From contig OZ244625.1 of the NCBI GenBank assembly GCA_965218555.1, forward strand, positions 3,286,001-3,350,000: DNA of 64,000 nucleotides, written 5' to 3'. Positions 51,382 to 61,151 of the stretch are shown here, piece after piece (the first letter of the stretch is position 1; each line of letters opens with the position of its first letter). Position numbers and translations under genes: made by a program. Below the pieces are notes generated by a model. It had not been told where the DNA came from. It made no database searches and saw only the letters and a list, made by a program, of their open reading frames with translations. The DNA is from JAPPLB01 sp965218555. Lineage in GTDB: Bacteria > Acidobacteriota > Terriglobia > Bryobacterales > UBA6623.

Positions 51382-54300
51382 CTAGCGCGCCACATACCCC
51401 TTGCGCGTCCGAACCGTCACCCCCGGCCTGTTCACCCACACTTCCACGGGTCGCCAAGCCCCATCGAACTCCTGATTCTTCGGATAGTACGCCAACGTGT
51501 AAACGCTTCGAAGCTCCTCGGTCACTTCGCGGAAAGGATCGAGTTGATCTTCCGGCGCCGCGTAGAACACCCTGCCGCCCGAGGCCGCCGCCAGCGCCTC
51601 CATATTGTTCTTCGCGGCCTCTTCCACCGGCCGGCGGAATCGACGCTCCGAGGAACCGTGACGGACCAGGAAAGGATAGATCAGCGTCTCGACCCGCCCT
51701 GCCGCCTGACGCAGGGTTCCGAACTCGATCTCCGAGGCGGCTGCCAGCAGGTCGCGCCGGGCTTGATCCGCCCGTTCTTGATATTCCAGCCAGCGCTTGT
51801 TCTTCTTTTTGTTCTCGGGAATCGGCTTGTACAGCAGCGTTCCGAGCTGATTGTCGACGCCGTCGCTGATGATCACCAACGCATTCCGCTGCCCCGCTCT
51901 GGCGCGGAGCTCCTCGTTGTACGCCAGCACGATCGAATCGTAGAGCGGCGACCCGCCCGACATGGGAGGCAGCGCGTCGATCCGCTGCGCCAAATCGTCG
52001 CGGTCCGAGCTGAGGGGCGAGACCACCGTGAACAGCTCGTTGCCGAGCGTATAGACCGCAATCCGATCCTCGGGTCGCGCCGCCGCCACAAACCGCCGCG
52101 CGACCAGTTTCATCCCAACGCGATCCTCAACGGTACTGGCGCTCATGTCGAGCAATACGACCATGTTGAACGGAGCATCTCCCGTCGTCACCGACACCAA
52201 CTGCTGCTCCACACCGCCCTCGATTACCTCGAAACTCGATTCATCAAGGGCCGTGACCGGCGTCCCGTCCTCATCCGTGACCGAAACCGACAGATTCACC
52301 ATTCTGACGTCGGACGAGAATCGAACCGTGTCCGCCGCCAGGCCCTCAGCTCTGCGCAGGCTGGGGCCGTCTGGAGGCTGCTCGCTCAGCGGCTCTCCGC
52401 TGAGAAGCGCGTCGAGAATCCCGGGCGCTTGCCAAGGCATCTTCACGACCGAGTCCGCAGGCACGTCCATGTTACGGAAGACGACGCTTCTCGGAGCTGC
52501 CGCCCTCACCTCGACTCGCCCGTAGGTGTTCTTGCGTTTGCTGTGCGTGTCTCCCACCGCGAGGGCCGAAGTGCCGGGCTCCGGAACGGCCTCCAGCAGG
52601 CCGCCCTCCGGCAAAGCGAATGCCGCCGGCTGTTCTTGCAGCTTGGCGTCCAGGCGCATCGCTTCCCACGGCGCCGTGATGTCGATGGCGCCGCTTCGCG
52701 TCTCGACTTTTCCAGAAATCACCATGCCTTCCATCGAGATGTCGCCGCTTTCGCTCTTGCCTTCGAAATCGAGGCCATAGGGCAATTCCAACGCGACGTT
52801 GATGCGTGCGTCCTTCGCCACGCATTCGATGACGGTCAAGCCCGGTTCCCGGGTCATGACGACATCGCCTTGCCGCAACGGACGGTCGGAGCTCTCTGCG
52901 GCTATTCGAAGCGGGCCGCGCGCGACGATCACCGCCGTCCGCCCCGTGGGGTTGATGACGCGGACGACCGGGTCTCTCCGTTCTTCGTAACGGAGCAGCT
53001 TCTCCCAGTCAACGAGTTGCTGTTGCAGCTTCGTCAAATCGGGCGCGTCGGGGACCTTGGCGATTAACTCGCGGTACTGCCCCGCGGCCGCTTCGAAGGC
53101 GCTTTCTCGCGCATACAACGTGCCGAGCATCCGGTGCACGCCGGGGAAACGGTCGCTGTCTTCGCGTCGGAGAACGGCCTCCGCCGCCGCGCGGGCCGCG
53201 CCGTAGTCGTTGAGTTGAAGATGCGCCATCGCGGCAAAGTAGAGCCCCAACCCTGACTCTTCATCCACCTCGGCCAACTGCTCGCCCAACTCGACCACGG
53301 TTGTCCAATCCGCCGCCTGTACCGCCGCGTTGATCTTCTCGACGTCTTCGGCCGTTTCGAGTCTGCTGATCTGCTCCTCCACGAGGTTCCGGTCCACAGC
53401 GCCGGGACGAACTTTCAGATAGCTTCGATAGGCCTCGGTCGCCCCCGCGTAGTCACCCTCGCGAGTACGCACCCGCCCGAGAAGTTGCAACACCTCCGGG
53501 TAGTTCTCCGCGTGCGGGCCTCCGGCAACCGCTTCGGCGGCTTGCCGCGCGGCGTCGAGATCGTCCAGGTTGTACTCTGCCGTGGCGAGATAGAACAATG
53601 CGTCCGCCCTCTTCTCATCGACGCTGAGAATGGCTTCCGAGCGGCGTTTCGCCGAATCCCACTGCTGGTCCCGGATGTCGAGCCGTGCGAGGTGAGCTTG
53701 CGGTTGCAGATAGTCCGAATCCGCTTGCGCGGCTTTCTCGTAGGCTTCCCGTGCGGCTTGCTCGTCGCCCAACTGCTCTCGCGAGTACCCCAGCACATTC
53801 CACGCCACGGCAAACCGGGGATACCCCTGCACCGCCCGCTGGAGATTCTCGGCCGCCTGGACGTAGTTTGGTGCGTCGGACGCCAGCGCCTCGAAGGCCG
53901 TCTTGTAGAGCGTAAGAGAGGGCAGAGGGGCATTATCCGTTGTCTTGCTCGGTGACGGCCCCAGCAACTTCTCGAGACGCTTCCGCTGATCTTCGGCCAA
54001 CGCCCGTCGAAACTCCTCGTCGTCGTAGAAACCCTTGCGATACTTCAGCCTGACCTCGGGGCGATTGACCGCGATCTTCACCTGGCGCATCCGTCTCGAG
54101 TCCTTGCGTTTCGGCGGCGAGTATCCAATCAGGTAGTATCCGCCCAGATCTTTCCTGACGTGGTCGAAGATCTCACCGAGATCATTCGAGTTGATGACCG
54201 CCACCCCGTCGGTCATTTCGGCCAGCACCCTCAGGCCCTGCTGGCTGGCTTGGTAGCTGTCGTTCATGCCGGCGGTCAGCGGCGCTCGGCCCAAAAGAAA

Positions 54301-55332
54301 CGCTGGAACTCCCTGCATGATCTGCTCCGGCGAAAAAATCGTCTCGCCGGTCATCCCGAAACCGTGCTCCGGCAACACAGCCCCAACTTCGAGACCCCTC
54401 GCATCCACGGCGTAGAGGCTGATCCGCGCCCGCATCGACTCACCTTTCAGACGCTCCAGCAGGTAGGAATCCTGAGCGCCCATGAAGCCTTGCTGAAACC
54501 TGTCGAAGCCCATCGAGTGTCCGCGAGAAAACAGCACGATTATCTTCTTGCCGGGATAAACGCTCAGATCGCGTATTAGGTCCACGTAACGCAGCGTGCG
54601 AATACGGCTAATATGGTCGTCATAAATGTTGAAGAGTTGTGTGGGTGTGGTCGGATCCACGCCGCGGAGTAGTGCGTTCCAGTCCTGCCGTTGCGCGGCC
54701 AACTCTGAGTCGAAATCGCTGACGGCCTGCGGACGAATCTCGGTGAAGTTGTTGCCCGACAACACATCCACCAGTCCGGCTTTGTCGATGAAGGCAAGCA
54801 GCAACTCCCGGTCGGACACGAACGGTGTGCCGTTCAGCGAGACGAGCGCGTGATCCGGTAGATCGTTCTCGATAAACTTCCGCACAGTCTTACGGACACG
54901 CAGCCGCTCCGCTTCGCTGACGTGCGTGGCGATGAAAATCCGCAACTCCTGCGAAGCGGAGGGACGCGGCGCTGAGGAACGCTGCGACGGGTCGGGGGAT
55001 TCTATGCCGGCGGCCTGGGTCAAGCGCCCGCCACGCGCCACGAGCGCCTCACCACGCGGATAATCCACATACTCGAAGCTGACGATCTCTTGCGGCTCGC
55101 CGTTTTCGAACAACTGGAAGTCTTCGCGGGTAAGACCTTCCACCAGTTCGCCGCGCCGGAGCGTCGCCCTGACCTCGACTTCCATCAAGGCGGTCTCGGT
55201 GCGAAAGACGACATCCCCGGCCGCCGGATCGGTCTCATCGGGCGGCTGAGCTTCTTGCGCCGCCAAGTAACCGACCGCGGCCAAGACAGCCGCCCACCGC
55301 CAAAGGCGCCCACGCCGATTGCGTTGATTCAT
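51382..55332 (-). CDS. Exported protein with two VWA domains and TPR repeats
   Basis: A 1,316-residue protein, start ATG 55332 with GGAGG just upstream. A signal sequence (LWRWAAVLAAVGYLAAQ) leads into an acidobacterial VWFA-related domain (about 35-430: VEVRATLRRGELVEGLTRED, then GYYLIGYSPPKR). TPR-like helices follow (about 450-740: FAVAWNVLGYSREQLGDEQA, ADALFYLATAEYNLDDLDAA), then a beta-rich part (about 780-960) and a second VWA domain (about 1010-1316) with the metal site VLLDMSASTVEDR and IISDGVDNQ. The first VWA lacks a clear DxSxS. It probably works in the periplasm or at the surface as a protein-binding scaffold. Its last 57 or so codons are duplicated twice to the left. Confidence 0.87.
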   Translation of the reverse strand: MNQRNRRGRLWRWAAVLAAVGYLAAQEAQPPDETDPAAGDVVFRTETALMEVEVRATLRRGELVEGLTREDFQLFENGEPQEIVSFEYVDYPRGEALVARGGRLTQAAGIESPDPSQRSSAPRPSASQELRIFIATHVSEAERLRVRKTVRKFIENDLPDHALVSLNGTPFVSDRELLLAFIDKAGLVDVLSGNNFTEIRPQAVSDFDSELAAQRQDWNALLRGVDPTTPTQLFNIYDDHISRIRTLRYVDLIRDLSVYPGKKIIVLFSRGHSMGFDRFQQGFMGAQDSYLLERLKGESMRARISLYAVDARGLEVGAVLPEHGFGMTGETIFSPEQIMQGVPAFLLGRAPLTAGMNDSYQASQQGLRVLAEMTDGVAVINSNDLGEIFDHVRKDLGGYYLIGYSPPKRKDSRRMRQVKIAVNRPEVRLKYRKGFYDDEEFRRALAEDQRKRLEKLLGPSPSKTTDNAPLPSLTLYKTAFEALASDAPNYVQAAENLQRAVQGYPRFAVAWNVLGYSREQLGDEQAAREAYEKAAQADSDYLQPQAHLARLDIRDQQWDSAKRRSEAILSVDEKRADALFYLATAEYNLDDLDAARQAAEAVAGGPHAENYPEVLQLLGRVRTREGDYAGATEAYRSYLKVRPGAVDRNLVEEQISRLETAEDVEKINAAVQAADWTTVVELGEQLAEVDEESGLGLYFAAMAHLQLNDYGAARAAAEAVLRREDSDRFPGVHRMLGTLYARESAFEAAAGQYRELIAKVPDAPDLTKLQQQLVDWEKLLRYEERRDPVVRVINPTGRTAVIVARGPLRIAAESSDRPLRQGDVVMTREPGLTVIECVAKDARINVALELPYGLDFEGKSESGDISMEGMVISGKVETRSGAIDITAPWEAMRLDAKLQEQPAAFALPEGGLLEAVPEPGTSALAVGDTHSKRKNTYGRVEVRAAAPRSVVFRNMDVPADSVVKMPWQAPGILDALLSGEPLSEQPPDGPSLRRAEGLAADTVRFSSDVRMVNLSVSVTDEDGTPVTALDESSFEVIEGGVEQQLVSVTTGDAPFNMVVLLDMSASTVEDRVGMKLVARRFVAAARPEDRIAVYTLGNELFTVVSPLSSDRDDLAQRIDALPPMSGGSPLYDSIVLAYNEELRARAGQRNALVIISDGVDNQLGTLLYKPIPENKKKNKRWLEYQERADQARRDLLAAASEIEFGTLRQAAGRVETLIYPFLVRHGSSERRFRRPVEEAAKNNMEALAAASGGRVFYAAPEDQLDPFREVTEELRSVYTLAYYPKNQEFDGAWRPVEVWVNRPGVTVRTRKGYVAR

Positions 55333-55637
55333 AGCACCTCCGCGGGTAGGGGCTAACGGGACTGACTGCCCAGGCATGCTACACCAATTATGCCTCAAGG
55401 CAAGAGACGAGACTCGATCTCATCCGGTTCCCTGTATCCTAATGTCACCGACGATCCATATCGCGTGGCTTGATTCCAGGGTGACGCCCCGGCAACCCGC
55501 TGGCCTGCCACTTCGCCTTTAAGGTTCGCGACCTTCCCCCGCGGCCCACGCAACCGGCGGCACGAGCTCCGGTAGCTCCTGCCGGCCAGGGCGGACATCT
55601 CCTGCAGCGATGGATTGCGGCCTTTCCCCAGGCGCGC

Positions 55638-56123
55638 CTACCGGGGCCGCACAACCCGGAAGCTGCGCTTCCAGCGTGTCTTGTCGAAAAAGTGCGTGGC
55701 CACGTCCGCGAAATGCTCCAGGCTGAAATCGATCAGCCGCTCCGTAGGGGCGTCGTAAGACCAGTAAATCAACCAAGGCTTGCCGATGATGTTCTCTCGC
55801 GGCACGAAGCCCCAGAACCGGCTGTCGTCGGAAAGATCCCGGTTGTCGCCCATCACAAAATACTGTCCGGGCGGCACGACAAGCTCATCGTTCCGGATGT
55901 GCTTTTCGAGCATCGTGACGGCCTCATCCCGCAGCGCTGCGTAAGGCGGAGCAGGAAAGTTGTCCCTGACGGGCGTCAGGTAATCCGTTTTGTGCACTTT
56001 GTAGGGTTCATCCACCGCTGCGCCGTTGCGGATCAACTGTTTGTTCTCGATTCGAATCCGGTCCTCCGGCAGCCCGATGGCCCGCTTCACATACGTCTCT
56101 TCGACGTTGAGCGGATATCGAAA
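55638..56123 (-). pseudogene. lepB: Signal peptidase I, 3' part (interrupted)
   Basis: This is the C-terminal two thirds of signal peptidase I, which cuts leader peptides from exported proteins at the membrane. It begins YPLNVEETYVKRAIGLPEDR, which includes the catalytic Lys, and has the box GQYFVMGDNRDLSDDSRFWG. Removing the element at 56124-63176 and one copy of TATCGAAA joins it in frame with the part at 63177-63454 into a complete 251-residue protein. As it stands it lacks the membrane helix and the catalytic Ser. A frame that opens at 56189 inside the element would make a hybrid without them. Confidence 0.93.
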
Positions 56124-56196
56124 GGGGATTACAAAGATTACTTGACAAGCTACGTCCTGTCGGGTCCTGATCGATCTTCCTGATAGCATAAGAAAG

Positions 56197-56433
56197 ATGA
56201 GCTTCTACGAGGAACTGCGACGTCATTGGCTAGGCGCGTCTGACGAGGAAATCGGAGCGGGTCACAGCAGCCCGGAAGAAGTCCGCGCCCGACGCGCCCA
56301 GAATCTAGCCAAACTTACCGAGAAGGCCCTGGAGAATATCGTCCGGGGTGTGATGGACGGAGACGTTCCGGCTTCGATCTGGCTCGACGAACGGGGCCTG
56401 ATCGACCTTCCCAATAAGAAGAACGGCGGATAG
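56197..56433 (+). CDS. Small passenger protein of the transposon, unknown
   Basis: A 78-residue hydrophilic protein (MSFYEELRRHWLGASDEE, later LTEKALENIVRGVMDGD). It is mostly helical by composition, with no membrane segment and no recognised domain. It starts 74 bp inside the left end of the transposon and converges on the passenger gene that the IS21 interrupts. It could be a transposition helper or a cargo gene. Confidence 0.6.
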   Translation: MSFYEELRRHWLGASDEEIGAGHSSPEEVRARRAQNLAKLTEKALENIVRGVMDGDVPASIWLDERGLIDLPNKKNGG

Positions 56434-56610
56434 CCTTACCTAATAAGATTCGCCGCCCTCATAAACACCGTAACCGCTCCGGTATGTAAGCGCCGGAGCG
56501 AAAATAGACCACAGGGCGGCCGTTTGAGGCCGCTGGTGGCGGAGCAAAACTAGACCGCCCGCCAGCATTTCATAAAACATTTTTGGGGTGTTTTGTGTGA
56601 TGCGGGAGGG

Positions 56611-58110
56611 ATGTACTCTGTGGAGCTGTACGCACGCGTTCGCCGAGCGGTCTTTGTCGAAGGGGTCAGCGAGAGAGAAGCGGCGCAGCGCTTCGGGCTG
56701 GCGCGCGAGACCGTGCGCAAGATGCTGCGCTACGCCGCGCCGCCGGGCTATCGGCGGCAGAAGCCGATTCGACGCCCGAAGCTCGACGCCTACACGCCGA
56801 TCATCGACCAGATCCTGGAGACGGACCTAGCGCTGCCGAAGAAGCAACGGCACACGGCGAAACGTATCTTCGAACGACTCCGAGACGAGCACGACTTCGC
56901 GGGCGGCTACACCATCATCAAAGACTACGTGCGGCTGAAGCGGACCTCGCAGCGCGAGATGTTCGTGCCGCTGACGCATCCGCCGGGGCACGCCCAGGCG
57001 GACTTCGGCGAGGCGCAAGTGGAGATCGGCGGGGTGCTGGCGAAGGCGCACTACTTCGTCATCGATCTACCCCACAGCGACGAGAGTTACGTGCGGGCAT
57101 TTCCGGCCGAGACGACGGAAGCTTTCTTGGAGGGGCACGTCGAGGCGTTTCGCTACTGGGGTGGCGTGCCGCGACGGATTCTCTACGACAACACAACGCT
57201 GGCGGTGGCGCGGATCCTAGGCGACGGGACGCGGCAGAAGACGCAGGCGTTCTCGGAGCTGCAGTCGCACTACTTGTTCGCAGAGCGTTTTGGGAGGCCG
57301 GGCAAGGGAAACGACAAGGGGAAGGTTGAGAACCTTGTGAAGGTCGCCCGACGGAGCTTCTTCGTACCGCGGCCCCGGTTCCCCAGTTGGGCAGCGTTGA
57401 ACGTATGGCTGGAAGAGCAGTGCCGCAAGAGGCGAGAGCGCCGGCAACGCGGGCATCGAGAGAAGATCGGAGAGCGCTTCGAGCGTGATCGACAAGCGCT
57501 GTTAGCGCTGCCGGCAGCGGCGTATGAGGCCTGCGAGACACGTCCTGGGAGAGTGACGTCGTTGTCGCTGGTGCGCTACCACACCAACGACTACTCGGTG
57601 CCGACCAAGTACGGACACCGCCAAGTGCTCATCAAGGGCTATGTGGACAAAGTCGTCATCTGCGCCGGCAGCGAGGAGATCGCACGGCATCGGCGCAGCT
57701 ATGGGCGTGAGGGGCTGATCTTTCACCCGCTGCACTATCTGGCCCTACTGGAGCGCAAGACCGGAGCACTCGAGCAAGCAGCGCCGCTGGAAGGCTGGCA
57801 GTTGCCCGAGGAGTTTGCTGGACTGCGCCGGCTGCTCGAAGCGCGGCTCGGCAAGGCTGGAGCTCGAGAGTATGTCCAGGTACTGCGTCTGCTCGAGGAC
57901 GTTCCGCTCGAAGAAGTCCGTGCTGCCGTAGGGGACGCCTTACGGCTCGGCGCGATCTCTTTCGATGCCGTCAAGCATCTCGTGCTGTGTCGCATCGAAC
58001 AGCGCCCACCCCGGCTGGAACTTGAGAATTATCCCCATCTGCCCACGGCGCGGGTGGCGAGGACCGCAGCGGCGGACTATCTGGCGCTGGTGGACGCGGG
58101 AGCCGAGTGA
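56611..58110 (+). CDS. istA: IS21-family transposase IstA (element A)
   Basis: A 499-residue transposase. The N-terminal helix-turn-helix is GVSEREAAQRFGLARETVRK, and the rve core runs through GHAQADFGEAQVEIG (first Asp), RRILYDNTTLAV (second Asp) and GNDKGKVENLVKVARR (Glu). A C-terminal beta domain follows (YHTNDYSVPTKYGHRQVLI). The start ATG 56611 matches the usual MYSVELYARVRRA beginning, although the GGAGGG before it is only one base away. The end overlaps istB by four bases. Confidence 0.93.
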   Translation: MYSVELYARVRRAVFVEGVSEREAAQRFGLARETVRKMLRYAAPPGYRRQKPIRRPKLDAYTPIIDQILETDLALPKKQRHTAKRIFERLRDEHDFAGGYTIIKDYVRLKRTSQREMFVPLTHPPGHAQADFGEAQVEIGGVLAKAHYFVIDLPHSDESYVRAFPAETTEAFLEGHVEAFRYWGGVPRRILYDNTTLAVARILGDGTRQKTQAFSELQSHYLFAERFGRPGKGNDKGKVENLVKVARRSFFVPRPRFPSWAALNVWLEEQCRKRRERRQRGHREKIGERFERDRQALLALPAAAYEACETRPGRVTSLSLVRYHTNDYSVPTKYGHRQVLIKGYVDKVVICAGSEEIARHRRSYGREGLIFHPLHYLALLERKTGALEQAAPLEGWQLPEEFAGLRRLLEARLGKAGAREYVQVLRLLEDVPLEEVRAAVGDALRLGAISFDAVKHLVLCRIEQRPPRLELENYPHLPTARVARTAAADYLALVDAGAE

Positions 58111-58874
58111 CGGCCAAGCCGAAAGTGCTGCTGGAAGCGCAGCTGAAGGCGCTGCGGCTGCCAACCTTCCTGCGCGAGTACGACAAAGTGGCGCGGCAAT
58201 GCGCGGCCGAAGGTCTGGACTGTCCGCGCTATCTGCTGCGACTCAGTGAGCTGGAGCTGCTCGATCGCGAACAGCGCGCCACCGAGCGCCGCATCAAGAC
58301 CGCCAAGTTCCCGGTGCTCAAGAGCCTGGAGACCTTCGAGTTCCGCTCGATTCCGTCGCTGAACAAGAGCTTGGTCCTGGAGCTGGCGCGCTCGGAGTAT
58401 CTGGATCGCAGAGAGAACGTGCTGGCGCTGGGCAACTCCGGTACGGGCAAGACGCACCTTGCCCTGGCGTTGGGGCTGGCCGCTTGTCAGAAAGGCTATC
58501 GGGTCCGCTTTGCCACCGCCGCGGCGCTGGTCCACGAGTTGCTCGAGGCGCGTGACGACAAACGTCTCCTGCGCTTGCAAAAACAGCTGGCCAAGCAAGA
58601 CCTGCTGATCGTCGACGAGCTGGGCTACGTCCCCTTGTCGAAGACGGGCTCGGAGTTACTGTTCGAGATCTTCAGCCAGCGCTACGAGCGGGCCTCGACG
58701 CTGGTCACCTCGAACCTACCCTTCAACGAGTGGACGGAGATCTTCGGCTCCGAGCGGCTGACCGGCGCTTTGCTGGATCGTCTCACCCACCACGTCCATA
58801 TCTTGGAGATGAACGGCGAGAGCTACCGTCTCCAGCAGAGTAAGCGTTCCCGGAAGCGTTCTTCCTCCCCCTGA
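58107..58874 (+). CDS. istB: IS21-family ATPase IstB (element A)
   Basis: A 255-residue AAA+ helper ATPase that loads IstA on target DNA. Walker A is LGNSGTGKTHLALALG, Walker B LLIVDELGYVPLS, and TLVTSNLPFNEW is the sensor region. It starts at GTG 58107 inside the istA stop codon (GTGA), so translation is coupled. Confidence 0.94.
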   Translation: MTAKPKVLLEAQLKALRLPTFLREYDKVARQCAAEGLDCPRYLLRLSELELLDREQRATERRIKTAKFPVLKSLETFEFRSIPSLNKSLVLELARSEYLDRRENVLALGNSGTGKTHLALALGLAACQKGYRVRFATAAALVHELLEARDDKRLLRLQKQLAKQDLLIVDELGYVPLSKTGSELLFEIFSQRYERASTLVTSNLPFNEWTEIFGSERLTGALLDRLTHHVHILEMNGESYRLQQSKRSRKRSSSP

Positions 58875-59160
58875 TCCCCCCGCCCAGCCGCCGGCTGTTT
58901 CGAGGGGCTTCCACTACGTCCGGGGCCGCCTTAACAGGCGTCCCCCGACTTCGCTCCAGCCCCCAAAACAGCCGCTTTCAGAAACGATGTCAATGTCAAA
59001 CGAAAATTGCGCACTTCTGACAAACGAAAATTGCACACATTTGAGGGGAGAACCGCCGCGGGTTTGGCGGACTTTCCCCCTTCGTTGCGATGGGGGTTGA
59101 GGTGGCCGTCGGAGGGAGCGGAGCGACCGGAGCCGGCCACCTCAAGCTGTGCAGCAGCCG

Positions 59161-59973
59161 TCATGTTCCCGTCCCTGCGGGCGGGGTGGCTTCGCCGTCC
59201 GCGCGTTGCATGGAACGCCACAGCCCCTGGTGAGCCCTCATCCGGAAGCTGTTCCCGCGGATGTTGACGATGTGGCAGTGGTGCAGCAGGCGGTCGATCA
59301 GGGCCGCCGCCATGACGTCGTCCCCCAGTACTGCGCCCCATTCTTCGAATCCCTTGTTGGAGGTCAGCACGGTCGAGGCCTGCTCGTGGCGCGCGTTGAT
59401 CAGCTGGAAGAACAGCACGGCTCCATCGCGGCTGACGGGCAGGTAGCCGATCTCGTCGACGACCAACAGCGCCGGATGGGTCAGCATGCGCAGGCGGCGC
59501 GCCAGCTGGCCCGCTGCACGGGCCTGCTCCAGCGACTCGATCAGGCTCGCCAGCGTTCCGTAGTAGACCCGCCGCCCCGACTCCGCCGCGGTGATGGCGA
59601 GACTGATGGCCAAGTGCGTCTTGCCGACTCCGGGTGGCCCCAGCAGAACGACGTTCTCCTGGCGGGCCAGGAACCCGAGCTCGTGCAGACTCTCGATCTG
59701 CTCGCGCTTGAGGCTCGGCTGAAAGGCGAAGTCGAACTGCGCCAGGGTCTTCACGGCGGGCAGCCGGGAGGCGCGCATGGCGGTCTCCAAGCGGCGGTTG
59801 TTGCGCAGGGCGATCTGGGCGCCCAGCAGCCGCTCGAGAGCCTCGCCGGCGGTCACGGCGCCGCTGTCGAGTTGCGCCAGGATGCCGTCCACCGCCTCCA
59901 GCGCACCCGGCATCTTCAGGTCGGCCAGCATCGCCCGCAGCCGGGCGCGCCGCCCGTCGGCCGGCGCGCTCAT
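59161..59973 (-). CDS. istB: IS21-family ATPase IstB (element B)
   Basis: A 270-residue AAA+ ATPase with Walker A LLGPPGVGKTHLAISL, Walker B LLVVDEIGYLPVS and the sensor STVLTSNKGFEEW. It overlaps the end of its istA by ATGA. Its sequence is clearly different from the IstB of element A, so the two IS21 elements are unrelated arrivals. Confidence 0.94.
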   Translation of the reverse strand: MSAPADGRRARLRAMLADLKMPGALEAVDGILAQLDSGAVTAGEALERLLGAQIALRNNRRLETAMRASRLPAVKTLAQFDFAFQPSLKREQIESLHELGFLARQENVVLLGPPGVGKTHLAISLAITAAESGRRVYYGTLASLIESLEQARAAGQLARRLRMLTHPALLVVDEIGYLPVSRDGAVLFFQLINARHEQASTVLTSNKGFEEWGAVLGDDVMAAALIDRLLHHCHIVNIRGNSFRMRAHQGLWRSMQRADGEATPPAGTGT

Positions 59974-60989
59974 CGCACCACCTCCGCGTACACCCGCAAC
60001 GGCCGACGCTCAACGGCCACTGGCGTCGGGGCCCAAGACGGAGCCGCCGGGCGCATCCGGCCTCCGACGCGCTGGTACGGCCCGCATGCCAACGGCCCCA
60101 AGGCTCCCCGCTCGTCACGCTCGAACCGCTCCTGCGGTCGCTCCCCGGTCGTGCCGTGCCGCCGCACGTTGGCGGTCTCCGCCAGCCAGCGCTCCGCCTG
60201 CTCGTTCAGGTCCGCGTCACTGACAAACTCCCGGCCGTAAAAGAAGCTCTCCCGCACATAGCGGATCGGCCGCTCCACCTTGCCCTTGGTCCGTGCCCGG
60301 TAGGGCCGGCAGGACCGCGGCCGGAAGCCCCAGTGCGCGGCGAAACGCAAGAACTCTGCGTTCAGCGCCAGCGGCCCACCCAGCAGGCGGTCGTCGGACA
60401 CCACCACCGACCGCATCTGGTCGAACAGCAGCTCCTGCGGCACGCCCCCGAAGCGCTCGAAGGCGCCCTCCAGGCCGCGGCACAGCACCTCCATCGTCTG
60501 CCGCTGGAAGAACCGCAGCCACAGCAGCCGCGAGTAGCCCAGCACCACCAGCAGCGCCTGACGCCGTCCCCACGGCAGCCGGAAGCCGCCGAAGTCTACC
60601 TGGCCCTGATGCCCCGGAGGCGTCTCGAACCGTACCACCGGATCCGCTGTCTCCCGTGGCCGGACCTGGCGCACGTAATCCCGCACGCTCCCGTAGCAGC
60701 CCGGGTATCCCGCCGCCCGCACCTCCTCATACAGCCGCTGCACCGTCAGCTTCGGATACACCTCCAGGCGCGCCTCGATCATCCCCTTGTACGGGTCCAA
60801 CTTGCGCGCGATCGGCGCCCGCCGCGCATAGCCGCCCGCCTCCGTGGTCAGCTCCCGGTCCAACTGACCGGACTCGATCCAGTAGTGGATCGTCCGCCGA
60901 CTGAGCTGGAACCGCCGTGCCAGCTCGGCCTTCGACACCCCTTGCTCCAAGTAATGCTTCAGCAGCATCTTCGCCTCCATGTCGTACAT
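59970..60989 (-). CDS. istA: IS21-family transposase IstA (element B)
   Basis: A 339-residue transposase of the short IstA type. Helix-turn-helix: GVSKAELARRFQLSRRTIHY. Catalytic core: GHQGQVDFGGFRL (first Asp), QELLFDQMRSVVV (second Asp) and RTKGKVERPIRYVRE (Glu). The start ATG 60989 (MYDMEAKMLLKHYLEQ) has a GGAG close upstream; the in-frame extension to 61019 is less likely. It appears intact. Confidence 0.92.
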   Translation of the reverse strand: MYDMEAKMLLKHYLEQGVSKAELARRFQLSRRTIHYWIESGQLDRELTTEAGGYARRAPIARKLDPYKGMIEARLEVYPKLTVQRLYEEVRAAGYPGCYGSVRDYVRQVRPRETADPVVRFETPPGHQGQVDFGGFRLPWGRRQALLVVLGYSRLLWLRFFQRQTMEVLCRGLEGAFERFGGVPQELLFDQMRSVVVSDDRLLGGPLALNAEFLRFAAHWGFRPRSCRPYRARTKGKVERPIRYVRESFFYGREFVSDADLNEQAERWLAETANVRRHGTTGERPQERFERDERGALGPLACGPYQRVGGRMRPAAPSWAPTPVAVERRPLRVYAEVVR

Positions 60990-61151
60990 CTCTCCGCCCC
61001 TCCATGTGGCCTCGCCCACATGCTGGAGCAGCGGTCTTCCCGCCGGTGAAAAGTGTGCAATTTTGGCTTGTCGAAAATGTGCAAATTAGCATTGCCGCCA
61101 ACAAACGAGTCCTATCCCCGAGATGGTCTACTTTTACTCCGCCCCAGTGGC

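Larger units (their letters stand above)
49324..51554 (+). repeat. Tandem duplication unit 3, with IS481-type insertion
   Basis: The third unit has its upstream region split by the element at 49395-50427. At its right end the shared tail runs without break into the full-length VWA gene, so this unit marks the original gene order from which the others were copied. Confidence 0.82.
58988..61103. mobile_element. IS21-family element B, nested in element A
   Basis: A 2,116-bp element. Its ends TGTCAATGTCAAACG and (inverted) TGTTGGCGGCAATGC line up without gaps over 54 bp and carry repeated AAAATTGCACAC motifs. AACGA flanks it on both sides (58983-58987 and 61104-61108). It sits between istB and the right end of element A and encodes its own istA and istB on the minus strand. 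Confidence 0.9.

Noticed and set aside
56008..56226. Start of the lepB 3' part at ATG 56189 as a true gene
   Set aside because: The first residues come from the transposon end and the product lacks the membrane helix and catalytic Ser.
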